From NCBI RefSeq assembly GCF_958979055.1, contig NC_084886.1:20022654-20086653 (forward strand): a stretch of DNA of 64,000 nt, written 5' to 3'. The DNA is from Alnus glutinosa (lineage: Eukaryota > Streptophyta > Magnoliopsida > Fagales > Betulaceae). The translations under genes and the position numbers were made by a program. The notes below the pieces were generated by a model. The model saw only the letters and a program-made list of their open reading frames with translations, ran no database searches and was not told the DNA's origin. Shown here one piece after another: positions 34,401 through 46,600 of the stretch (the stretch's first letter is position 1; every line of letters starts with the position of its first letter).

Positions 34401-34718
34401 AAAGGGGAGTGATCCTTGCACTCTTTGTGATCAAAACACTCACAATGCACAATAATGACACAACACCAAGGCACATGAGATTTGATTCTTGTACAACACC
34501 AATACAACAATTGTACAACAACCCCTCACATGAGGGTGGACCCCAGTATGTGGGACCCACCCTCATGTGAGGGATTGTTGTACAGTTATTATATTAGTGT
34601 TGTAAATCTAACATTTTCCAAGGCACATTGGGGTGGAACCCACATATTGGGTCCCACCCCAATGTGCCTTGGTGTTGTACCATTGTTGTGCACAAAGAGT
34701 GCAAGGATCACTCCCCTT
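34401..34718. mobile_element. MITE with nested palindromes, inserted in the outer arm
   Basis: The ends GGGGAGTGATCCTTGCACTC and its inverse are about 28 bp long. Inside are two further hairpins: CCTCACATGAGGGTGG with its inverse (about 34526-34575), and CCAAGGCACATTGGGGTGG with its inverse (about 34618-34673). The left arm of the outer element lacks it, giving an empty-site comparison. Flanks suggest a TTA-type duplication, but the left edge is imperfect, so the superfamily is unsure. Confidence 0.75.
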
Positions 34719-34934
34719 AAAAAAATAGATAGAAAAATAACAGAAAGACCTGTTTCAAATTCTACGAAAAAATTAAACATTGAATATTTACTTTTAAAAA
34801 GTGATGAATCGAATTCAAACGACGATCCGACTCAAAAATTTATTTGACATTTATCCAAAAAAAAATAAATAAATTTAGTCTTAAAAAACCTAGAATATAA
34901 ATAACAGTAAAGCATAAACAGAGCGGAGCAAACC

Positions 34935-34940
34935 CACGTG
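34935..34940 (+). promoter_or_regulatory. CACGTG G-box upstream of the EAF-like gene
   Basis: A CACGTG core lies 294 bp before the EAF start codon, in the 380-bp gap between the outer transposon end and the ATG. It is a known binding core for plant bZIP and bHLH factors. Its use here is inferred from position only. Confidence 0.4.
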
Positions 34941-35233
34941 CGGCTGAGTTGTGGTTTCGTGGTCCCCACTCCACAAATTAGAAAATAGAAACAACGTGGC
35001 GCAAAACACATGGTCAACGTATGGTAAACACATGGTCTTTCACACACCCAAAATCCTCCACGTCTCCTCTATGTTTCGAAATCGAGGTTCGTCTTCGTTC
35101 CGAGCTAGCTCCTCCTTTGTACTTAAACCCTACGCAGATCTTGCCATGTAATCTAAGGAGTGGGTCCCATACGGGCTTTCTCTCAGCGTCTTGTAATCTC
35201 ACTTGTCTCTCGGGCTCCCGAGCTTTCTCGATA

Positions 35234-38200
35234 ATGGCGAACAACTCCAGGGACGAGCCCAAGACCGGTCCTCAGGCCGATCGCTGGTACAACCTAACCC
35301 TAGGCCCCTCCTTCAAAAGCGATTCCTCCAGCAAATTCTGCACCCTCCGATGTAAGATTTTCAACCCCTAACTTTCTGTTCGGTTCCCGAGAAAGTAAAT
35401 AAAGAAAAAAAAAGTGATTTTTCTTTTTTTGCTCTTTTCTTTTTGCAGATGAATTTAAACCGGCTTCGATCGACAAGACGAAGTCGGGATCGCTACACAA
35501 GACCAAGGAAAATAGGGTTTCTGTGGAGTTCCACAACAATCAATTGGGAAAACCAAAAGTGACATTCGAGGGAAGCAGCGAGGAGTACAAGGAAAACGAC
35601 GCTGTTCTGTTCTTTGACGGCGAGACTTTCCGGCTGGAGCGGCTTCATCGGGCCGTTAAGCAGCTCCGGCACCTTCGCAAGCCCGGTGAGTCCACTGCAG
35701 CTTCCTCTGTGGTCGCCGGCGCCCAATCGGTGCCAGCCCCGGAGCTGCGGTTGTCCCCGGCTGGGAGGGGTGCAAAGCCGGCAAATTTTGGTAGAAGCAC
35801 GTTTCCAGCCGTGCCGCCGGTGACGGTGAGTGTGTGCACATGAAAGATGATTGGAGCATCGCATTTTGTATTATATAAATCATCATCTAGTAACCTGCGT
35901 TTGAATTGACATACACAATTTGAATGAACCCAAATCTATAATTGTAAACATGCTATTGTATTGAATTCCTTCTGAATTTAGTATGTTCATTTGGAGTTTA
36001 TTATGGTTTTCGGCCGTTGTGTATTAAAAAATGTTACATGTAATTCGGAAGCTCATGTAGGAAGCAGATAGTCGTGGTTTTGATTTTGCAATTTGTACCT
36101 ACTCGTATATATCCTGCACCGCATCTTTGTTGCACTTAGTCGATGGTAGAAACTGATGTGCACACTATTCAAGAACTTTAATTTTGAGAGTAGTTAGTAT
36201 GAAAATCAACAGGAAGTCAAGAAATTTTGTGGATTGATGTGCTGTATGTTGTAATTTTTCTTAAGGTGTACATGAATCTTGTTGAATTGGTGGTTGTGAA
36301 ATTTCTCTTTGGAGCAATTATGTTTCTCGAGAGTTTGAATGATTTAGGGTAAGGCCTTGTTGAGTAGAATTGTATACTCTAGAACACATGCATATTGTAT
36401 AATCAGAGGGAAACAGTACGTGTTCTCTATTACAACTTTGTGAATGAAACATATGGCATATCATTTATAAAACTGCAAATTTAAAACCCTGCACTTGTAC
36501 ATTGGGGCTCAATAGCACATAGGTTGTCACAAATACCTTTTCAGTCGCAAGGAAAGTCTTATCCAACTTTCTCACTAAGTGAGAGGAGAAATATGGTACC
36601 CTATTGAACACGTAAGGGGAAAACAAGAAAATAATTGTTCTTTTCTCTTTTTGGTTGGTTGAAGATGATTTACTTTACTCTAATAAAATAATACTACTGG
36701 AGAAAGTAGAGCCAGTAAATCTAGGACTAATCACATAGATTAGTTCAACAAATCAACAAAAGTAAACACAAGCTGGACTATGGGATCTAAGTCATTTAGA
36801 CAAGGAACTCCTACCTACTAACTCCTATTTCAGGAGTCAGAGAAGAAGAAGAAGAAGAAGAAAAATCCTGCTCCAAAAATATCAATTAGTGGTAACTGCA
36901 AAAGCTCAAGAGAAAAATGCATTGTCATAGTATCTATTCATACATCTTTGGATACTTGTAGATATTATTTGAAATACTTATGTATGGATTGGAACTTTCA
37001 TGAATTAACTAAGGTCCTTAGTTGCTCCCAAGTTTTTTAAAAGATTTGTAAGCATCCATTAGTTTTTTTTTTGGTTCCATTGATACTGCAAGTATTCTTC
37101 AGTGTTATTCAAACCTTTGTGAAGCAATTAAGTTTTTGTTCATTAGTTTGTCTCTGCATTAGTTCTGAAAAAGAAATTAAAAGCAATCATAATTGTTCAT
37201 CCACTTTCCCTCCCTGGCTGATGTTTTTAGCTCTATGTGCTCTTGATTTGTGCAGGTTGAGGTGGAACGAATTGATATTGGCAAGCCAGAGAATCCAGGT
37301 GCTTATATATATATATATATATGCGTATATATTTTTCTAGTGTCCCAATAAGTTGCTAGATTGAAAATATGTCGGCACAATTGAGTTGGATAGATTCTGG
37401 ATATGATTTTATAAGCTGACTATTGCTGGAGTTGGAAAAATAGTTTTTCTATTCTTTCCACTCATTGGGTGTTTAACTTTTATTTTTATTTTTATGAATA
37501 ATAATTTTATTGAAAGAAAATGGCAAAACTCTCATACACAAAAAGCACACACGAGAGGCAAATACCAGATAGACGCCTACAATCTAAAAAATTAACCAGA
37601 TCTACAAGATTCGACGAGAAGTTAGGAACATAGACTACAACCCAATCCGAAAGAGACCTAAAAAAAAGAGGATTTTAAATATAGGACGTTTGACTCGATA
37701 TAGGGTGTTTTAAAATTTGAAAAATATATAGGTGTGTTTGGTAAAGCTTTGAAAAATGTTTTGAGTTTTGTGTTTTGAAAAGAGTTTTTTAAAATGTGTA
37801 AATTGTGTAACTTAATCACTTCTCAAAAAAAGAAAAGTGTTTTTGGTGAGGGCCACATTTGAAAAGTGTTATATGTGGGGTTCACAGTAGAAAATTAGTT
37901 TGGTAAACTTAAAAGTGCTTACTTAAAAACAAAATTCGGAGAAGTGTTTTCTAAAAATTAAAAAAAAAAAGCGAAAAATCAGAAGTGGCTGCGTGCCGCC
38001 CTTTGTCCTATTAAGGAGTGGCTGCATAAGGGAGTGGCTGCGCTCTGTTAGGGGTGGCTGTGCAACCACCTCCTTTACCCGTCCTTTTTGTTGAGGGTGG
38101 TCACACACCCACCCCCCTTTTTTTTTTTTTTTTTTTTTTTGTGGGTTGGTAACAAGTCAGTTTTCCACATCTGAAAATATAGACGTGTTTTCAAAATATT

Positions 38201-40652
38201 CCTATAGGAAAGTGGGGGGAAATTGTATACTCAAACATGCCCATAGTTTTTCCTATATTTAATATGCTGTTGGTTTTAGTTCATTTGAATGCTGCATGGC
38301 GAGGCTCTGCAGTTATTAGTTTTTTATTAGGGTAAAATCAAATTTAGTCTCTAGATTTTCATGCAATTTAAATTTAGTTCTTGAGTTTCCAATTTAATGT
38401 CACGTGACTCTCATTTGACACGTCATATATCAAATGCACTTGCAATGTGACACATTTTCCACTTTAAATACAATATACCCTGAATATAAAATTTAAAAAA
38501 TCAAAAACAAAAATTTAAAGAGTAAAAGAGAGAGAGAGACGTGGCCGTCCACCCTTATTGGTCAGGGGGGACACCTCTCACCAAATGAGGGGAGGCTGCC
38601 CCTCTCCCGTGGGAATTTGGATCCTCTCCATTTCTCTCCATTTAGTTATAAAGTAGGGATATAGTTGTCTTTTTACATTCCATAAAAATGTGAAAAGACA
38701 ATTATGCCCCTCCTTTATAAGTAAATGGAGAGGATCCTGTTCCCTCCCATGAAGGGAAATATCTCTTCATAAAGGGGTTGCCACCCCTCACTGAGTGATG
38801 GCCGTCCCTCACACCTCTTTATGAGTGGCAGCACCTCACACAAAGGGGTTGTGAGGGAAGGCTGCCCCTCATAGAGAGCAGTGGCCACTCAGAAAAGGGG
38901 TGCCCCTCGGTGAGGGGACATTACCCTTCACAGGAGAGGAGCCGCCGCCTCTCATCTGGTTGGCACCTCGCTCACTAGTTAGGGTTGGTCAGCCACCTCT
39001 TTTGTTTTTATTTTTATTTTTTGTGTAGGATATGCTTATAATTTAAAGTTATTGTGTCACGTGGCATGTGCCTTTGGTACATGATGTGTCAAACGAGAGC
39101 TACAGGGCATCAATTGATTGGTCTGACTTGGAATATGTTAATTAATTTGACGGTATGTTGACAGAGGGACCTATTTGAAACTAGAGGAAAACTTGAAGAC
39201 CTAATTGTCGAATTTGGAAACTCAAGGATTAAGTTGAAATAGCATGAAAACCTAATGACTAAATTTGATTCACTTGCCTGCCGCTTAAGTCCTATACTTA
39301 TTTGGTATACCATCTCTTATTTGGGGTAGCATTTTGTTGTAATTTTGTAGTGGTCTGTCTTGTCACATAATTTTAGATGTAGTGCTCTCTACAGGCTTAA
39401 AGTTTTACGAGACCACCTAGTTGTCACTTGCGTTTACCAAAATGCAGATGAAATACTAAATGTACTTAAATCTGTATGTTTTTATGTTACCAAATTAAAA
39501 ATTAGCTTCATTCAGGCCAAAAAGTAAGATAAAAGCTTTGCGGGTAATTAGTAGTACCTATTATAACTTTTCTCTTGGCTGATTCAATGCCTTCAATTTG
39601 AGAGATCTTCTAGTGTTTCTATCAGATGTCTTTCAAATTCATTGATTAAATCCTGCTCTCTGTTCGTATGTTCTTAGGTGCTCTGAATTATTATTATTAT
39701 TTTTTTTTGGTTGAGATAAAAATTTCTCTCCCTTAACTAAAATTTTCTATATGATAAAAGTCCATTCTTCTGGTGCTTGCTTTTCACCAGTCTCACTTGT
39801 TAGTTGGTAATTAGGTGCATAAATCTTTAGGCTTTTTGTGTAACGAGGATGCAGTTAAACAGCTACATGTTACGTACTATAAGGATCTACAAGCAATTCT
39901 CAGGCTTATTGTTATCGGTTCATAACTTCTGTCCTCCATGCTATTTTGACCCTCTCCTCTCCGGTCTGTGAAATCTGTTGAAATCTTTCTTTCTTTCTTC
40001 TTCTTCTTCTTCTTTTTTTTTTTTTTTTTTGGTGAGTGTGAAGTCCTGTGAAATCAAATAAGGAGAATAGTGTATGTTGAGGATGCTCTTGTTAATCAAT
40101 TTATGCAATACCTTACTGTCAAACTTTCCGGTGTTCAATGAGAAATGAGGTGCTTGCTTTTAATTTTTTCCCCCTTTTTTTCTGAGTCCTCTGTCACAAA
40201 CTAAAAATGTAAATATTCATGTTATGACAGGTGCGAAACCTTCAGGAAAAGGGATTGTTGATTATCCATCTGATCCACCTAACTTCTCCATGGCCTCACC
40301 AGGCCCCAAGAGCGATGAAGGTGAGGAACATCAAGATATAGATATTGATGATCTTTTTGGTAGTCGAACACCTGAAGATGAAATAGCTGCTGAGGAGGCT
40401 GGAGTTGATATAAGTGTACCACATCAAAATGACTCTGATGAAGAGATTGCTGATGTAGATGATAGTGGCGATGAAGTGGAAAGGGGACCCAATGCTGCAG
40501 AAGCGCTTAGAGCCCAGGTGAATGCTGAGGAGAGGGATGAGCGGAGTTCGAGTTCTAGTAGCAGTAGCGGAAGTAGCAGTGCGAGCCGAAGTAGTAGCAG
40601 CAGCAGTGGCAGTGAAGCAGCCAGCGATGAAGACTCTGTCAACTCTATCTGA
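35234..40652 (+). CDS. ELL-associated factor (EAF) type transcription elongation protein, 4 exons
   Basis: Exons 35234-35351, 35449-35825, 37256-37298 and 40231-40652 join in frame (GT-AG) to 319 residues. The N-terminal about 105 residues match the EAF domain: RWYNLTLGPSFK, then YEFKPASID, SVEFHNNQ, VTFEGSSEEYKENDAVLFFD and RLERLHRAVKQLRHLR. The remainder is low complexity: an acidic region with DIDIDDLFG and a serine run near residues 285-310. In animals EAF proteins bind ELL and raise RNA polymerase II elongation; the plant role is less clear and is inferred. It is nuclear by function. The start codon follows directly from the domain opening. Intron 3 holds transposons. GT14 and PPR genes lie downstream on the same strand. 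Confidence 0.93.
35826..37255 (+). other. Intron 2 of the EAF-like gene
   Basis: AT-rich intron of 1.4 kb with a GAA microsatellite near 36841-36862. No transposon or coding sequence is recognisable. Confidence 0.7.
37490..37690 (-). mobile_element. Possible LINE 3'-end fragment in EAF intron 3
   Basis: Sequence starting AATAATAATTTTATTGAAAG and running through A/C-rich DNA resembles, on the minus strand, the 3' ends of plant L1 elements. It has no domain and the boundary is unclear. Confidence 0.3.
37728..38245. mobile_element. Likely hAT-type MITE in EAF intron 3
   Basis: It begins GTGTGTTTGGTAAAGCTTTG and ends near ACTCAAACATGCCC, giving short imperfect inverted ends. TGTTTGGT-type ends are frequent in plant hAT MITEs. 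The interior has a 22-base T run at about 38119-38140 and GTGGCTG blocks. No duplication was found. Confidence 0.4.
38330..39278. mobile_element. Foldback element in EAF intron 3 with a nested MITE
   Basis: Left end GGGTAAAATCAAATTTAGTC and right end GACTAAATTTGATTCACTTG are inverted matches, and subterminal blocks (TTTTCATGC; TTGAGTTTCCAAAT) are also mirrored. The GGGTAAA start resembles MULE-type ends, including those of the outer element at 24017. The interior is rich in CACCCCT/AGGGGTG blocks. A second small palindrome with GGATCCTCTCCATTT ends lies at about 38620-38737. Confidence 0.65.
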
Positions 40653-41099
40653 CATTGGCAAACTGCCCTAAACCTGCAGAAGAAGCTAGTTGGAGACGGA
40701 CAGAAAATACAGAGTGGATACTACACGCTCCAACAGAAGCATGGCTTGCAAAATTAAAAACAGGCCAACCTGGTTTTGGGGGAGAGATCTTGTTGAGCTT
40801 CTTTTTCTTATATAGGGTTACACGTTTGAGTATTTATGGGAGATCTTATTAAGCTATCCCACTTGTGGCAACACATCTCTTTTGGCAAATGTAATGAGTG
40901 AATTCCTAGGAAGAGCATGAAACTTACCAAATTTGAAAATACTTTTGAGATACGCTATTACATTATTATCTTGCACGTAAATTGTAAGATACGGTTTTTT
41001 TTTTATTTGATTTTTTCAAAACAGATAATAGATTGAGTAATTGTTACGTACACTCCATTCTCCGTCCCCCATTTTCGTACACTTTCTAGATGTTCTTTT

Positions 41100-41960
41100 A
41101 TTTAATGCTTCTCAAAGAACAGGATTCGATTTCCATGCGATAGTTTTTTGTAGTGAAAAATGGTACTGTTTTTCACTTAAAAAAATTTGTAAAATTTTTA
41201 ATAAATTTAAAAATTATAAAAATAATAATAATTAAAAACAAAAAATATTAAAACAAAATAAAAAAACATAAGGGGTGGCCGGCCACCCTATTATTGGACA
41301 AGGGGGTGGCTCCCTCGGCCGATCTCGGGTGGACGAACCACCCAGTCGGCTTTGGGGGTGGTCTAGCCACCCCCAAAAGGCCAAAACACAAAACAAAAAA
41401 GTCAAAAAAAAAAAAAAAAAAAAAAGGTTTGGGTTTTGGGGGGTGGCCGGACCACCCCCTACGACCGATCTGGGGGTGGATGAGCCACCCCCAAGGCCTT
41501 TGGGGGTGATCCGGCCACCCCCAAAACCCAAACATTTTTTTTGTGTTTTTGGTTTTTTGGCCTTTTGGGGTGGTCCGAAGGGCCTGGGGTGGTTTTGACC
41601 ACCTTATACAGCCAATCTGGAGGTGGCCGAGCCATCCCCAAACTCTTAACTTTTTTGTTTTGTTTTGTGTTTTGGCCTTTTGGGGGTGGTCCGACCACCC
41701 CCAAAGCCGACTAGGGTGGTTTGTCCACCCCAGACTGGCCAAGGGGGTGGCTGGCCAATAATGGGGTGGCCGGCCACCCCTTAATGTTTTTTTTTTTTTT
41801 GTTTTACTATTTTTGGTTTTTAATTATTATTATTTTTATAATTTTTAAATTTATTAAAAGTTTTGCAAATTTTTTTAAATGGAAAGTGATACCGTTTTCC
41901 ACTACAACACCCATTCGATAATTTTAAACTACCGCATAAAAGTCGAATCCCAAAAAAACA
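41100..41960. mobile_element. Long near-perfect hairpin (foldback) element
   Basis: About 430 bp on each side of a centre near 41490 are inverted copies: ATTCGA(T/C)TT, a poly-A/T part with TTTAATAAATTTAAAAATTA, GGGGTGGCCGGCCACCC, TCGGCTTTGGGGGTGGTC, AAAAGGCCAAAACAC and GGTTTGGGTTTTGG. The ends fade into unique DNA without a visible duplication. There is no coding capacity. It begins about 450 bp after the EAF stop codon. Confidence 0.8.
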
Positions 41961-43661
41961 TCCCCATGCTTTGCACAAAGTAAAAGAAAATGTGCTACAA
42001 GTGATGATTGTCAACTAGTCATCATCGGCATAAGAACCCATGAAATCGTTATTTTCCCAAGTGAGAATTCCTGTCTTTTTGGTTGATTCAACCAATTAGT
42101 ATAATAATATTAAGAATTTTGTATTTTATTTTCTTAAATAGACAACTAATGCATCATTCCTTCCGGTAGGTATGATAATGATCTGCTTGACTGGTTCGCA
42201 TGTGATGGCTCATGGCTCCCATGTCATAATATCTAAAAAGATTTCCATGAGTCATAATATCTAAAAATCGAATATATATATATATATTTTAAATACATTT
42301 GAGCATATTTGCGTTGAATGGTAAAAGATGAGGTAGATCTTTTGCATTTGATAGATGGATCTTCTTCCTTTGGTAAGTGCAACTGTCCACCTAGATGTTT
42401 TTTTTTTTTTTTTTTTTTTGAAATGGTCCGCCTAGATGTTTGGTGTCATGTTTAAGAATTCCATTTAATTATTAATACCAACAGAATAAAGAGACATAAA
42501 TCCCTGCGGTCATTGTATCGTAAACCGAGGCCATCGCATCACGACATGTCACTTTCGCCCTCCCCCTTGAAAAACTGTCTCGCCGACTTCTGCCACCAAA
42601 CTTGCTACTTCCACCGACTGCCTTCGTACCAAGATTAGATTCTCTTAAATTATTTATATGAATTTGAAAAAATTTGACAAATTAATGTGAAAGATTATTT
42701 ATAAACTCACATGAATAAATGGATAAGTAGTAAACCAATTTAATTTTTTTTGATCATGTGAGTTTTCAAAGTGTGTTTGTGTGTTGAATTTTTGAAATTA
42801 GAATTAAATTTTTATTTTTTTTACGAATTTTGAAATTTGATTTAAAAAAAAAAGGTTAAATAAAATATAATTTATTTAAAAAAAAAGTAGAATAAGAATC
42901 GTATTATATTTTTAAAATTTCGTATTCAAACATATCGATTCTCTTAAATTTGGTTATAAGGACGAAAATCCTTTGCTCCAACCCATTCAGCTCCAAAATT
43001 ATTCAAAAACACCACAACCGTCTTCACCCACCTTCTCCAAAAGCGCGTATCTGTCAGTCCTACCGTCCAAGTAATGTCCTGGACAAGTGGTGTTACAATC
43101 ATGTGGCGTGGTTTTCACGCGCTTTGAGGAAGGTGGAGAGAAGTAGACTGGAACTGTTTCAATGTACTGCACAAGTAAAGTATAATCTACATCTTTTTGA
43201 TCTTTCGCTTTTGAAAGATGAGGCTAAAATTAGTATGGAAAGAAGAGAGAAAGAACTCCATTTTCTTCAAGCACAACAAATCTGACCTGAGAACCCAAAC
43301 CCTAGCATTATTACACAGGGCATCACATAGAGATAGATAAGAGTAAAAATCTATGTACTTGAAAAAAGGGTAGACATAGAGCAAAGAAAGTAAAACTATT
43401 TTTGGGGAGAAAATTTTGATCTAATTTTTACCTTAGCACCCATGATCATTGATCAGCACCCTCCCAAACCTGAGAGGGAAATCCACAGAAACCGAGATCC
43501 CCAGTGACCCAGTTCCCCAAACGCCGTGGAAACCCAAAATCAGCCACACCCACTTCACCAAATCCTTGTTTTGACAACTCCCACAAAACCACCGGCCAAG
43601 TTGAAATAGAAAAAAACACAAACACAAACCCAAAACCGACAACAACAATAACAAGAGTATT
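41961..43661. other. Intergenic and GT14 upstream region
   Basis: AT-rich spacer with a 23-base T run at about 42398-42420. No gene is seen. The promoter and leader of the GT14 gene should lie in its right part; the C/A-rich stretch at 43430-43655 is probably 5' UTR. No TATA box is clear. Confidence 0.5.
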
Positions 43662-46600
43662 ATGGGAGCTGAGAAGAAATGGCTGTTCACCCTCTTCATA
43701 GCCGCATTGTTGTCGCTTCTCCTCCTATTGTTGCTCACATCCCTCTCCTCCTTTAGCTCCCCCAAGCCGTTCCCCTCCATCGTCCACCACGGCGCGCACT
43801 ACCCACCCGCCTTCGCCTACTACATCTACGGCGGCCGCGGCGATGCCGACCGGATCCTACGCCTCCTGCTCGCGGTCTATCACCCGCGCAATCACTACCT
43901 CCTCCACCTCGCGGCGGAGGCCTCGGACGACGAGAGGCACCGCCTGGCCGCGTCGGTCATGGCAGTGCCGGCGATTCAGGCCTTCGGGAATGTTGATGTG
44001 ATGGGCAAGCCCGATCGCCTTACCTATATGGGCTCCTCTAATATCGCCACCACGCTGCGCGCCGCGGCGATACTGTTGAGAATGGATGGTGGGTGGAATT
44101 GGTTTGTTACTTTGAGCGCGCTGGACTACCCCTTGCTCACTCAGGATGGTATGCTGATTCGGTAACAGAGTTTGTGTTTGTTTGCTTTTGTTTTGTTGGA
44201 TTGCTTATAGCTTCCTTTTTTTTATTTTTTTTGATAAGTGACTAATAGGGGAGGGGTATTGGAGTCGGATTTAGTGGACGATTCTACTTATAGGAACATT
44301 TGGTTGGGCAAATTTTGTTTTTTGTTTTGTTTCGTAAGGTTGTAGTACACTGAGAGATAAATGTTGATTAGCTTAACTTTCATAAAAGACAAGTTTGGTC
44401 TAGGTAGGACGCAATTTACTTGAGTTGGTCTGGTCCAATTTTTGTGACCTTAGTATGATCGAGGGTTAATCTAATAATATTGGGGTTTCTTTGTGATAGT
44501 TGTTCTGAATATTAGATGGAAATGATGCATGATTATCATTGCTAGTTTTAGTGTCAATCGACTGCTGAGTTGTCACTGTACCAGAGTAGATGTTTGGTAG
44601 TGTATCTCCTTTAATTAGGCATACTTGATGCTATGTATCCTTAAATCATAGGAAATGCTTGCTGTGGTTTGGTAGATTAGGCTCTGTAAATGTTGGAAAT
44701 AATTTTAAGCAATGATGCTAATCTTGTTGCCTGTTTTATTGAAGACTCGTACGACGACTTTGGATTGTTAAGAAAAACGTGATTTTGGTTCTGAGCTGAA
44801 TTTGGGATTGGTCAAAATACTTCAGATTTGATTTTGGTCCCTTGAATGAATTTATAATATACAAAAACTTTAAATGTTCAGGCTTTATAATTAGAAGCTT
44901 GTGTTGAAGTATCTGTCATTTGGTGATCCAATCCACCTAAGCATGAATATTTTTGCAAGGAAATGCTAAGAGTACGAAATTGAGGCCCTAGGAAGTTAGG
45001 AACCATGTAATGGAGATTGAAGCACCAGTTTTAGATATTTTTCAAGTCATGTTCTTGAAACTCAGGTTGTTTAAGATCCATGTATATTTCTGGTATTTCT
45101 GGAACTTGAATGAAACTCAAGTTGTTAAAATCTTCAGAATGTTTCTTGAACTTCAGATTCAGTAGTGCTCAGGTTGGATTGGGTTGGAAGACGCACGAGA
45201 TTCTAAATTCAGGTTTCTCTGCATATTCTTGGAGTTCAAAATGCTTCACCTAACCATTTGCTGCCGGGAACAATATTTTCCAAAAAGTTTATTGTGTGAT
45301 CTTACTACCAGTAGTCCAGCAGATTCCATTATTACTCTGTAGTTTAGTGTGCTTTTGCATGAGTATACTAGGATGATTGACCTCATGGGAAGCCATCTTG
45401 TTGCACCCCCTCCTTTTCTGCAATGCGGTCATCTGTTTCAGGGCATGGTGTTTATTCTTACTTGCCCAAGAAAGATTCTTCATTAGGGCAGAATCTCTGT
45501 GATACAGATCAGTATTTTGTAGCACTAGGTTTTATCAGGAAATTGGATATTTGGTTTATGGTCAATCCAGTGACAGTCCAACCATTCGACATTTTGAAAT
45601 CTAGCTACAATTATGTGGAAATAGGGAGGTACCGTATGTTCTTTCCAGATGGTCTTATAGGTTGTGTTTGACTATCATTGGCCGTATTTATTTATTGACA
45701 TAATCAACTAGTTTCTTATTGTGCTAAAACTCTTAAGGTTGATTCCTTGATTTTTCTTGTTTGTGTTGTACATGAAATTGTTGAATGTGAGGTGATCTTG
45801 GGGTTCTGATGCCCCTTTGAGATGGATTACAGTATATGTGTTTTTATCCTAATGCTGTTTACAAGTCCCATAGGTTTATTTTGTAAGGTAGCTTAGCCCC
45901 ATAGATTTCTTTTGTAATGTAACTTAGTTTGCTTAGGAACTTTTTGGGTTCTCTATGCTCTCAATTTTAATAAAGAAACTACCATTACCCGTGTTAGTCT
46001 AAGTTTAGACTTGGTACTCTTGGACGTTGCTTCTGCGAATAATATAACACGTGCATGTCTCTGAGCTGGATTTTAGAAGCCCAAGCTAACATAAGCTCCA
46101 GCGTCCCTTAAACAATCAAATCTTGTTTTTTGTTGTTGGACCCAAGATATTACTATAGTTCATAAATTCTTCTTCCTATGTAACTATTTCCTTCATAATG
46201 TGAAGAAAAGAGTTATGAGAACTGCCTTGAGTTTAAAGACTGTTTATTTTCTACTAGAAGGAATGTCTATACCTTCTCATATAATGAGATTTAGAGTTAA
46301 GAGTGAAATTTCTAATGTGCCTTTTGAATACTAGAGTCCCACAAGATCGCATTGTCTTTGCAGTGGCTGGGCTTTCTTGTTTTTTCTGTACTACAAGGTA
46401 ATCTAGGTAACAAGGGGTGAAGAGGCTTGCCTTTAGGTTTTTAGAAGTTAACAAGTAGTATATCAGTCTATAAAATTGTTGTGTTACAGAGATTAGGGCA
46501 ATATTGTTCTAAACCTATCTTTTGTCTCTCAAGAGTGTGGTTAAAGAACCTAGGCTAAGGAGGTCCCTGAGTGAAGCTACAACTAAAAAATAGCACGTCG

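Larger units (their letters stand above)
24017..34856. mobile_element. Outer inverted-repeat element carrying gene fragments
   Basis: The left arm, 24017 to about 24328, matches the reverse complement of about 34164-34856 once a MITE (34401-34718) is removed. Shared landmarks are the ends GGGTAAATGTC and GGATAAATGTC, then TTGAGTCGGA, TTTGAAACAGGT, the segment around CTAACGGT, and GGTGAGTT. Between the arms, outside the inner element, lie fragments of eL38, a PPR gene and a PLC-like gene. Arm length and cargo fit a Pack-MULE. No target duplication is visible, so age or class is uncertain; two inverted copies of a repeat that flank the cargo by chance remain possible. Confidence 0.6.

Noticed and set aside
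41230..41760. Overlapping Trp/Pro-rich frames of 70-160 codons on both strands
   Set aside because: They come from the GGGGTGG/CCACCCC hairpin and share no protein domain.
42950..43285. 111-codon plus-strand frame upstream of GT14
   Set aside because: It resembles no protein, and its composition is like the surrounding non-coding DNA.
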